This document shows positions 57,560-64,000 of a stretch of 64,000 nucleotides of DNA, one piece after another. Position numbers and translations under genes: made by a program. Numbering within the stretch: the stretch's first letter is position 1; each line of letters starts with the position of its first letter. The stretch comes from Mucilaginibacter daejeonensis (lineage in GTDB: Bacteria; Bacteroidota; Bacteroidia; Sphingobacteriales; Sphingobacteriaceae), in assembly GCF_020783335.1 (NCBI RefSeq), contig NZ_CP086068.1, forward strand, positions 3,844,001-3,908,000, given 5' to 3'. The notes under the pieces are model-generated. The model saw only the letters and a program-made list of their open reading frames with translations, did no database searches and was not told the DNA's origin.

Positions 57560-58087
57560 TTAACTTGCTAGAATAGCAAAGATAGGAATAATCCCTACGT
57601 GCACCTTCGAGGTATCACCATTTTCATCGGTTCTATCCTCTTTCCTATCCTCGTAAATGAAGACCTTATCAAACTCTTTCAAACAACTGGTAGTGATGTT
57701 AGAGGTAAAAGTCGGCATTTGATGTTGTGCTCTTGCAGAACACACATGTTGTACGATATCATTTTTGGTGACGAGTTCGTTTAAATCAAACATCTCCGTC
57801 AAGGTGGTTAGATAAATCTTTTCTTGGCCGTCACTGTTGTTAACAGCGTCCGACAGCTCAACAAATTTAGACCATTGCCCGCCACGTTTTGACTTAAAGT
57901 GCAATACTATGGCTTCTGCATCATCTTCATACCTGTGTTTGATGGACGCAACCTTTTCTAAATCAGCTCTAGATAATGGCTTGGCGGCGACAACTACAGA
58001 CTGAACTGCGGCGGATTGCGCAGACTTGACTGGCGATTGGGTCAATGTGTTATTGCTTTCTATTGTATTCTGAGAATTTTCGATCAT
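57560..58087 (-). CDS. Unrecognised protein of the integrated element
   Basis: 175 residues from the ATG complementary to 58085-58087; an in-frame start 20 codons upstream gives a weaker leader. A Ser/Thr/Asn/Gln-rich N-terminus (first 45 residues) is followed by a mixed alpha/beta body (KVASIKHRYEDDAEAIVLHF, EMFDLNELVTKNDIVQHVC, CLKEFDKVFIYEDRKEDR). No membrane segment or known motif was found. It is convergent with the integrase gene and divergent from the helicase-like gene. Confidence 0.6.
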   Translation of the reverse strand: MIENSQNTIESNNTLTQSPVKSAQSAAVQSVVVAAKPLSRADLEKVASIKHRYEDDAEAIVLHFKSKRGGQWSKFVELSDAVNNSDGQEKIYLTTLTEMFDLNELVTKNDIVQHVCSARAQHQMPTFTSNITTSCLKEFDKVFIYEDRKEDRTDENGDTSKVHVGIIPIFAILAS

Positions 58088-58319
58088 GACTATTAAGTTT
58101 AATATAGAAGTAGGTTTTAGAGCAACCTTATACTCCCATTTAGCCATGGGTTAAACTCAATGATTCATTAGTAACCAAGAAGTCAAAGAGCATATATGTT
58201 CCACGGTTGAACCGAGTGACATGATGGTACAAAGCTAGAAATTTTTACAAGCCCCTAAAGCCTCAAATTCAAACCTTTCAATACCATGACAGTTTCAAAT
58301 AAACGGAATCAAACTAAAC

Positions 58320-58350
58320 TTGTAGTTCATGGTTGAGTTTTGTATCTTTG
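58320..58350 (+). promoter_or_regulatory. Promoter of the helicase-like gene
   Basis: TTG at 58320, a 20-nt spacer and TATCTTTG at 58343-58350 fit the Bacteroidota consensus. The start codon follows 44 bp later, preceded by AGGAGG (58387-58392), a perfect Shine-Dalgarno core that is rare in this genome but only 2 bp from the ATG. Confidence 0.7.
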
Positions 58351-58394
58351 TATCACATTTCAAGGTCGGCTAAAGGTGCTGAGTAAAGGAGGCC

Positions 58395-60341
58395 ATGTTG
58401 CAACTGGTCTTTTTTATGCTTCGTACTTTCCTCTCACAAGCCGATTTTGCACAGATCGACTTTCGAGCCTTTTCCAAGGCCGCCGAGATCCCCCTCATAC
58501 ATCTGAACCTTTACATTGAAATGTATACGCACCTACAAGAATATACCATAAGCAAAGAAGCCTACCTAGATACAGTTTTCAATTCCATCCCATCAAATGC
58601 CTTCATAGATAAAGGTAGATGCGGCATAGGAGGAACCACATTAGAACTACTCAACAAAACACGTTGCTCGATCATCGTAGCACCAACACGGGGCATACTT
58701 CGCAATAAGAAATTAAAGCACCCTGACCTTTTTATCATCGACGGCGATGTCAATAGATCAGACATTGAAGAATACCTACAGCACGTTAAGCCAGCCTCAA
58801 AAATAATGGTCACCCCCGATAGCTTTGGCAAGCTTATCGATGCGCTCAAAGCGCGAGGTTTATATGAGACCGCATTAAGTACTTGGTTTCTATTATTAGA
58901 CGAGTGCCACAGCTTCATTACTGAGGCCTTTAGGAAGAACATACTTAAGCCATTCCAATACTTTTGGGCGTTCACACACAAAGCTATTATCTCAGCAACA
59001 CCCTATCATTTTTCAAACCCTAGATTCAAACAGTTAGCATATTACAAGATCAACTTCACGGCCAGCTTAGGCACTGTCACATTAGTGCAGTGTTACAGCA
59101 TTAAGGCTACTTTGAACGCTTTGTTGGCGCGAGCGAATGATGCTTCAGGTAACATACACATCTTCTATAATTCTGTTACTGCTATTGCCCAAGCTATTAA
59201 GCTTGCAGGTTTGACCAACTTAAGTATCTATTGTGCCGACGACAAGGATAAGACGAATATGGAAAAGCTCGGTGAGTATGCTAAGTACTATCATGAGTTA
59301 CCTGATAACAGCAACTCTAGCAAGGTAAATTTCTACACCTGTAAATATTTTGAGGGTATCGACATAGAAGATAAGGATGCGGTTGTTGTAGTGGTTACAG
59401 ATGTAAATCAACCGCACACCAAAGTACCGGTCAACATGAAACTGAAGCAAGCAGTCGGTAGATTACGAGATGCCCCCGAACAGATCATACACTTAACTAA
59501 CCATCACCGACGAACTAATATCAAGCGGGAGCTAAGTGAGATCCAACAACAGTTCAAAGCAGAGGCCGACTTGCTTATCAAACAGAGGATAGAGTATCTC
59601 GAACTTTGCACTAATCACGCCTTGAAACCTAAACCTGATGATCTTGTCGCCCGTTATGCAGATATAGATGCAGAGACGGGTTACCCCACATTTAACTATG
59701 AGCTCTTTGATCAAGTGGTGAATGAAGTTTACAGCAATGAGATCTATAACGACATTAACCTAATAAGAGGAGATTGGGAGGCTGGCTATTATGATGTGAT
59801 CATGAAACGCTCAGATCTTAAATCCGAAACCTCAACTGCTATGAAACGTAAATCGAAAGCAACCATTTTAAAAGAAGATATAGAGGCCTTAAAAGCGTAT
59901 AAACTAGCGGCAGCCACAGCCATGATCTTTAACTTCGGTCATACAGTCGAAACAGAGATCAGGAAGCGTAACCCTTTGGCATACGAAGCGGAAAGGGTGT
60001 TAAGTATGGAAAAACTGGAAGAACTTAAATATAACCGCATCAAAGTACAGCAGGAAGTGATCATAGCATCTAACTTACAAGTTGAACATAAGCTGCTCAA
60101 GCTTCTAAACAGTACATTTCAGGTGGGCCAACGTTACTCAATTGAGGTCATCAACGAGCGGCTTCAAACCATATATGAAAAGCTGAACATCAGAGATGCT
60201 AAGGGAAACGTGAGGAAAGCGCAGGCTACTGATCTTGGCGAACCTGGGCGATTCCGTATACATCTTTGTAAGATACAAGGTAGCACCCAAAATGCTTATG
60301 ATATACTTGGTAAGAACTTTGGGCTACAGATCGCAGCTTAA
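58395..60341 (+). CDS. SF2-helicase-like protein with altered Walker A
   Basis: 648 residues. Helicase-type landmarks are in order: a P-loop-like segment KGRCGIGGTTLEL (73-85) in which the Walker A lysine is replaced by glycine (G80), motif Ia IIVAPTRGIL, motif II DECH (169-172), motif III SAT (200-202), and the motif VI-like QAVGRLRD (352-359). The C-terminal 280 residues are helical and basic with no known domain. Sequences with a GxGGTT loop of this kind are, as I recall, seen in phage and plasmid proteins of Bacteroidota. A replication or DNA-processing role is likely. ATP hydrolysis cannot be assumed. Confidence 0.75.
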   Translation: MLQLVFFMLRTFLSQADFAQIDFRAFSKAAEIPLIHLNLYIEMYTHLQEYTISKEAYLDTVFNSIPSNAFIDKGRCGIGGTTLELLNKTRCSIIVAPTRGILRNKKLKHPDLFIIDGDVNRSDIEEYLQHVKPASKIMVTPDSFGKLIDALKARGLYETALSTWFLLLDECHSFITEAFRKNILKPFQYFWAFTHKAIISATPYHFSNPRFKQLAYYKINFTASLGTVTLVQCYSIKATLNALLARANDASGNIHIFYNSVTAIAQAIKLAGLTNLSIYCADDKDKTNMEKLGEYAKYYHELPDNSNSSKVNFYTCKYFEGIDIEDKDAVVVVVTDVNQPHTKVPVNMKLKQAVGRLRDAPEQIIHLTNHHRRTNIKRELSEIQQQFKAEADLLIKQRIEYLELCTNHALKPKPDDLVARYADIDAETGYPTFNYELFDQVVNEVYSNEIYNDINLIRGDWEAGYYDVIMKRSDLKSETSTAMKRKSKATILKEDIEALKAYKLAAATAMIFNFGHTVETEIRKRNPLAYEAERVLSMEKLEELKYNRIKVQQEVIIASNLQVEHKLLKLLNSTFQVGQRYSIEVINERLQTIYEKLNIRDAKGNVRKAQATDLGEPGRFRIHLCKIQGSTQNAYDILGKNFGLQIAA

Positions 60342-60962
60342 GTGTCAGGTCAGAGGGATTTCCTTTGAAAATTGAAAAACTACTTTAGTAAAGGGATTTA
60401 CAAGAATCTCAATTAGAGAGGAAATAGGATTTGAAACTGGCAGCCTTTTGATAGTTCAAACCTTAGATAGTGCATATTGTAGCCCACACACTCGCAATAT
60501 TGATCAGTTCAAGCGCTGAAACGCGTAAGATTATTCAATTTGTCCACTGTAACACGACGGATACGAAAGTTCAGCTTCTAAGGGTGACACATTGACTGTT
60601 TACTTACTAGTCCCCCCGGCTGTAAAATTTTGGATGAGTTAAGCCTCCCCACCCAGACCTGAATTAACCCCCCGCGCTTGATCTTGAGGAAAGCAAATAA
60701 TATACGCGGCCGCCCTGTCTCTCAGCCAGAGCAATTTGAAGAACGTATCGCTAAACGCTTCCTGCTATATATCTCTATGAAGAATGCCTGATCCAAGATC
60801 TGGCAACCTTTCCAACTTGTAAAAATGCAACCAACCTTCATCCTTATAAGTTGGCCTGCATGCAATTATACCTTACCGAACATCTACTAAGCCGCTACTA
60901 TAGCGGCTTTTTTCATGACCATCCCGCAATAGATACAAACCATCAAGTAACCCACCAACACC
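60342..60962. other. 620-bp region without a clear gene, with a terminator
   Basis: No frame of useful length is supported. A 37-codon stretch (60678-60791, TTG start) has protein-like content (PVSQPEQFEERIAKRF) and might be a decayed gene. A strong rightward terminator ends the region, which implies a transcript, either a small RNA or the degraded gene. Confidence 0.4.
60889..60914 (+). terminator. Strong terminator without an assigned upstream gene
   Basis: Perfect 9-bp stem AAGCCGCTA/TAGCGGCTT with a 3-nt loop, followed by TTTT. It lies 548 bp after the helicase-like gene. Confidence 0.8.
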
Positions 60963-61403
60963 ATGATACCATACTGGATAACAGCGCTGAAACGCAAACA
61001 TAACTCTGCACAATATTCGATCAACCTGTCACTTGACACCAACTTTCCCTTCCTTGTAAATAGAGTAAAGGAGTTGTTAAGGCCTGAAAAACCTTTAGTA
61101 TTCGAGCGAAACTTCAAGACGCATCCATCGGGTTCTCTTGTCACTGTTCATGCGTTTCTCGGCCCATCGGTCTACTTGAACCTTGATTGTGATGGTGCCT
61201 ACTGCTATCAGATGGAATATTGGTTCGACCATTGCCTTTATGAGCAGGAGATCCGCGTCTACATGCGTGAGTTAGGGCTGCATGATAAAGCCTATGAGAA
61301 GAAGCGATGGCCTGACTTCGATACCTTCTTTCATAAGGTGTTACACCATCAAGGTAGAGCAGCCTTTTACCGACTTGGCTTAGAGCCGAACCCTTACCAG
61401 TAA
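60963..61403 (+). CDS. Unrecognised 146-aa protein
   Basis: 146 residues, basic, rich in Tyr, Phe and His. Contains two Cys-bearing stretches (LDCDGAYCYQMEYW, HCLYEQEIRVYM). No signal peptide or membrane span and no recognised family. A terminator follows, so it is transcribed alone. A minus-strand frame overlaps its first part but looks less protein-like. Confidence 0.6.
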   Translation: MIPYWITALKRKHNSAQYSINLSLDTNFPFLVNRVKELLRPEKPLVFERNFKTHPSGSLVTVHAFLGPSVYLNLDCDGAYCYQMEYWFDHCLYEQEIRVYMRELGLHDKAYEKKRWPDFDTFFHKVLHHQGRAAFYRLGLEPNPYQ

Positions 61404-61409
61404 TTAACC

Positions 61410-61443
61410 GAAAGCTTGGTGCAATAGCACCAGGCTTTCTTCA
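61410..61443 (+). terminator. Terminator after the 146-aa gene
   Basis: Stem GAAAGCTTGGTGC with GCACCAGGCTTTC (one G-T pair), 4-nt loop, followed by TTCTTCATTTT. Confidence 0.75.
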
Positions 61444-61470
61444 TTTTAAAACTACATCAATCTAGTCATT

Positions 61471-61923
61471 ATGAACACATCTAACAAGCAAGACCAAAGT
61501 GTTAAGATCGCGAACGAGGCAGTAGAGAAAGCCTACCATGCGGTGATCAAACAGGTTAAAGACCTATTAGCTAACTTTCCAACAGAACCATTGCGTACGT
61601 ATGTTGAACGTACTGGCACAAACAACAATTCTCATTCCTTTTACTCACCGCTTGTCTACATAAGTGTTGCTGAGTACTACGGTAAGCGAATGATCTCTTT
61701 TGCAAAGAACCCAAGAGTTAAACCACATATTGGGCCGTACTTGGATAGTCTTATCCCACGTATCATTTACAAGTTGACAAGCGTGGAGGTCACAAAACAC
61801 AGCATCGAGGACCGGCTAGAAGAGTACACCTATCATTACAGTAAGTATGATGATGCTCTGAAGCACTCCGAAACGCTTGACAACTACAAGAAGGACACCG
61901 TTCACTCAAACCAAGCTGCTTAA
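61471..61923 (+). CDS. Unknown protein, tandem paralogue 1
   Basis: 150 residues, mostly helical, without signal or membrane segment. It shares with the next gene a helix YHAVIKQVKDLLA, a central strand-rich part and the block IPRIIYKLTSVEVTKHSIED. Tandem copies of a small unknown protein inside an integrated element suggest a diversifying accessory function; nothing more specific can be read. Confidence 0.65.
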   Translation: MNTSNKQDQSVKIANEAVEKAYHAVIKQVKDLLANFPTEPLRTYVERTGTNNNSHSFYSPLVYISVAEYYGKRMISFAKNPRVKPHIGPYLDSLIPRIIYKLTSVEVTKHSIEDRLEEYTYHYSKYDDALKHSETLDNYKKDTVHSNQAA

Positions 61924-61935
61924 AAACATCTATCA

Positions 61936-61967
61936 AACATGCGTGGTGGCAAAGCATCACGCATGTT
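61936..61967. other. Perfect hairpin between the tandem paralogues
   Basis: A 10-bp perfect stem AACATGCGTG/CACGCATGTT with a 12-nt loop and no T run, 14 bp before the second gene. It could attenuate or stabilise the shared transcript. Confidence 0.6.
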
Positions 61968-61981
61968 ACTACACCCACACA

Positions 61982-62479
61982 ATGAAGACCAATAAAACTA
62001 TTGACCCACAGACCGCAGCCTATAATATAGAGGTGCGTAAGGCTTACTTCAAAATACTAAAGCAGGCCAAAGCATTGATCGCGACCATGGTGCAGCACGA
62101 GCTTCGCTGTGCGCTTGTACAGGCCGACCGTTCTAAACCAATCTTTATGAACAAGGTGCATGAGTTCGTATCACCGATCATCTATTTATGCTTGATCTGT
62201 CCTGTAGATACCTACTGTATCCATTTCGGCTTTGAGATAGGCGTTAGCAGCGACAGCGATCACACAGAGCTTACTTCGAGGTTCATGCGCATACTTTACA
62301 AGTTGACATCTCAAGAGCATACTTCCGTCAACATTGAAGATTGCGTTTCAACTTATAATGTGATAACCGAGTGCACGGAACTATTTGATTATATGGAAGA
62401 ACGCGGCAAAAGTGCTCATACACTGGAGGTGATACCCTACAAGCAGCCATTGAAAAGAAAGTTGCGTAAAGTGGCTTAA
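61982..62479 (+). CDS. Unknown protein, tandem paralogue 2
   Basis: 165 residues from the ATG at 61982; the frame is open for 35 codons upstream, across the hairpin and the end of paralogue 1, but the ATG here aligns with the paralogue's N-terminus. Shared segments with paralogue 1 are YFKILKQAKALIA, FVSPIIYLCLI and RFMRILYKLTSQEHTSVNIED. The tail is strongly basic (KQPLKRKLRKVA), a possible nucleic-acid or membrane contact absent from paralogue 1. Confidence 0.65.
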   Translation: MKTNKTIDPQTAAYNIEVRKAYFKILKQAKALIATMVQHELRCALVQADRSKPIFMNKVHEFVSPIIYLCLICPVDTYCIHFGFEIGVSSDSDHTELTSRFMRILYKLTSQEHTSVNIEDCVSTYNVITECTELFDYMEERGKSAHTLEVIPYKQPLKRKLRKVA

Positions 62480-62579
62480 CGTATCGTTCTGCTGCTTAAC
62501 TTTGCTTGAGACCAATACAGGAGGCATATACAGACAGTATCATACTTAAACATATAATAAAGATTTAAAGCGTTTGCTT

Positions 62580-62735
62580 TGTTCTTGCACCCCGAAATCT
62601 GGCGATCTCTTAATGCAACAAGAACAGACAAGTCAAATGCTCATGCGAAAGCGTGGGCTGTGACCGTCTGTTGCATTGGGCTCCGCCAGAGCCTCGGGTG
62701 TGTGGACTAAGTTGCAGTTCCACGCTCTTGTTTTA
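62580..62735 (+). ncRNA. Candidate structured RNA
   Basis: In a 301-bp gap a G+C-richer stretch has several exact pairings: TGTTCTTG/CAAGAACA (62580-62587 with 62619-62626), ATGCAACA/TGTTGCAT (62613-62620 with 62669-62676), TCTGGCG/CGCCAGA (62598-62604 with 62684-62690), a GAAA-capped hairpin CATGC/GCGTG (62642-62655), GGCTC/GAGCC, and a terminal stem (62700-62706 with 62719-62725) followed by CTCTTGTTTTATA. Some pairings are mutually exclusive. No protein frame fits. No known RNA family is recognised. Confidence 0.45.
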
Positions 62736-62780
62736 TATACCCACCGATGAAGGACTGCTTCGGTACTTCAACCCATCACA

Positions 62781-63269
62781 TTGAAAACTTTTCTTATTTC
62801 AGCCTTTGGCACCTTCGCCTTGGCTCTTACAAGTTGTAAAAGCGACAGCAGCGGCCGTTATGTAGTTTACAAGGTCACACAGGATGACCAACATTTCTTT
62901 TTCAATAGAACACGTTACGCTGACAATGACACTGCGTTTGAGATACTACAGCGCACAAGCCTGTCAAAGCAGTACAACATCAAGTACCAAAAGGACTTCG
63001 CTTCTATCACCGGCACCACAGGGAGCGAGAGCTTGATATTAGCGATGGACCAGACCAAGGATGGTAACGTTTTCTATAAGCAAGAGATCCATCAGGACGA
63101 AGTTATATACCGATACATACTTTATCCTACCAAAGACACTTTGATGCTTGCAAAACAAATGCTGGTGCCTTTAAGAATACCTTTTTCCCAACCTGCACAG
63201 CTCGGAGGCAGCTTGATCACCAAGTTCAAAGGCAGCCAAGTTATCTGTTATCTAAGCAAAGCCGAGTAA
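62781..63269 (+). CDS. Lipoprotein of the integrated element
   Basis: 162 residues starting at a TTG at 62781; no ATG precedes the signal peptide, and the lipobox LTSC (cysteine 19) requires this start. The mature protein is polar and beta-rich (VVYKVTQDDQHFFFN, YKQEIHQDEVIYRYIL). Family unknown. Its stop overlaps the next start as TAATG. Confidence 0.7.
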   Translation: MKTFLISAFGTFALALTSCKSDSSGRYVVYKVTQDDQHFFFNRTRYADNDTAFEILQRTSLSKQYNIKYQKDFASITGTTGSESLILAMDQTKDGNVFYKQEIHQDEVIYRYILYPTKDTLMLAKQMLVPLRIPFSQPAQLGGSLITKFKGSQVICYLSKAE

Positions 63270-63496
63270 TGACTGAGGCATATAACTCACTACCAAAAGG
63301 GCCGAAGCGGCTTATTTGGTTTGGCTATATCATTTATCTTCTTTGGATGAATGTCTTTGGTGGCTGGGATGCCATCATTGACCCGTTCTTCACCACCTTA
63401 TGGGATAACTTCGCCGTTACGCTTATAGTGATGCTCACGCTTTACTGGATCCTGGTCTTTCTCATCCTGTGGGTGATCATTGGCTTTCTTGACTAA
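63269..63496 (+). CDS. Small membrane protein coupled to the lipoprotein gene
   Basis: 75 residues with two hydrophobic helices (about 17-30 and 48-72) rich in Trp. The ATG overlaps the upstream stop codon by one base, so the two are translated together. Family unknown. Confidence 0.65.
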   Translation: MTEAYNSLPKGPKRLIWFGYIIYLLWMNVFGGWDAIIDPFFTTLWDNFAVTLIVMLTLYWILVFLILWVIIGFLD

Positions 63497-63542
63497 ACAA
63501 CTTACCGTTTCAATAACACCTTTAACACAAAAACTTATAAAG

Positions 63543-64000
63543 ATGAACAAACTGACCACCTTGCTGCTAAGTGCAGCTTTATTGGCAACCTCATGCTCAA
63601 AAAGCGGGGACTCGAACACGGACAAACCAAGTTCGACGCAACCGACCGTACTCCTCACCAAGATCACCAACGTTACTCCCGGAGTGGATAACGGAAAGGT
63701 AATTGCCGAGTTCTTATACAATGGCAAGCAACTTATAAAGGCAAATCTGGACAAGCAAGCCAACGGCACATTTGCCGAGGCTCACACCTTTAATTACAAC
63801 TCACAAAGCCAACTGACAGGCACTACCATCTCAAGTGGTCAATACGGTTATAGAAAAGCTGATGTAACATACAATGGTAGCAACATTGCCACTGTAGCAT
63901 TTACACGTTATGATAACACCGTTAGAGGCAACACGCTAACCTATCAAAATGGCAGACTTGCTACATGGCGCATGGATACAGGTTTCAGTCCGCAGATCGG
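63543..64000 (+). CDS. Lipoprotein, 3' end cut by window edge
   Basis: The frame opens at the ATG at 63543 and is still open at the right edge (about 152 residues). The signal ends in the lipobox ATSC (cysteine 18). The mature part has repeated short Tyr/Gly/Asn-rich segments (EAHTFNYNSQSQLTGT, GYRKADVTYNGSNIAT, YDNTVRGNTLTYQNGRL), the pattern of YD-repeat/RHS-like beta hairpins seen in Bacteroidota lipoproteins. Function unknown. Confidence 0.75.
   Translation, partial: MNKLTTLLLSAALLATSCSKSGDSNTDKPSSTQPTVLLTKITNVTPGVDNGKVIAEFLYNGKQLIKANLDKQANGTFAEAHTFNYNSQSQLTGTTISSGQYGYRKADVTYNGSNIATVAFTRYDNTVRGNTLTYQNGRLATWRMDTGFSPQI

Larger units (their letters stand above)
56252..64000. mobile_element. 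Probable integrated element at tRNA-Phe, right end outside window
   Basis: To the right of tRNA-Phe the base composition becomes clearly more A+T rich, codon use changes and genes of unknown family replace housekeeping genes. A tyrosine recombinase, an SF2-type helicase-like protein, tandem small genes and lipoproteins follow. No second tRNA-Phe fragment was found up to base 64000, so neither the far attachment site nor the extent can be given. No conjugation or phage structural gene was recognised, so its type is open. Confidence 0.55.

Noticed and set aside
60887..61144. Minus-strand 85-codon frame in the integrated element
   Set aside because: It overlaps a terminator and the start of the 146-aa plus-strand gene and lacks protein-like features apart from one hydrophobic stretch.

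Overview
The window looks like a chromosome segment of a Bacteroidota bacterium, most likely Sphingobacteriaceae (Mucilaginibacter/Pedobacter type). The evidence is the sigma factor promoter type TTG-N19/20-TAnnTTTG ahead of several genes, a general lack of Shine-Dalgarno sites, many lipoproteins and outer-membrane beta-barrels, Bacteroidota-only families (putative porin, DUF5606, PL11 lyase) and palindromic dispersed repeats. The genus is an inference; no rRNA gene is present.

Positions 1-30 kb are mostly housekeeping: a carboxylesterase cut by the left edge, guaB, rlmH, a membrane MutS-like ATPase, a TonB-receptor-like barrel, leuS, a dicarboxylate symporter, sucD, two TPM-domain proteins, a pair of M16 peptidase subunits, an LpxO-like hydroxylase, a zinc/cobalt exporter, cyclophilin, a porin, purine nucleoside phosphorylase and lpxK. 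Positions 30-45 kb add polymer use and membrane genes: a PL11 rhamnogalacturonan lyase, pruA, an MHS-family transporter, an M20 peptidase, a beta-lactamase-fold lipoprotein with lost catalytic motifs, a PL14-like lyase and an outer-membrane barrel.

Positions 45.2-56.1 kb form the most coherent unit. A leftward operon encodes all four steps of trans-4-hydroxy-L-proline catabolism (deaminase, 2-oxoglutarate semialdehyde dehydrogenase, epimerase, D-hydroxyproline dehydrogenase) followed by an AraC regulator. Divergent from it are two secreted GH127-type beta-L-arabinofuranosidases. In plants beta-L-arabinofuranose is linked to hydroxyproline in extensins, so the locus reads as a system that strips arabinose from hydroxyproline-rich glycoproteins and then burns the hydroxyproline as 2-oxoglutarate.

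From tRNA-Phe (56.2 kb) to the right edge the DNA is visibly more A+T rich. It carries a tyrosine recombinase 50 bp from the tRNA, an SF2-helicase-like protein whose Walker A lysine is replaced, several small unrecognised proteins, two of them tandem paralogues, a possible structured RNA and lipoproteins. This is probably one end of an integrated element whose other end lies outside the window.

Between genes there are several repeat families. The most striking is a roughly 150-160 bp element present twice, at 17.5 and 34.9 kb, each time pointing at the downstream gene, with phased TGTAACAC units and, in one copy, perfect 11-bp inverted ends. A second is a CACATCTGCACAT repeat that fills the spacer of the guaB and pruA promoters. 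No CRISPR array, rRNA operon or SusC/SusD pair was seen.
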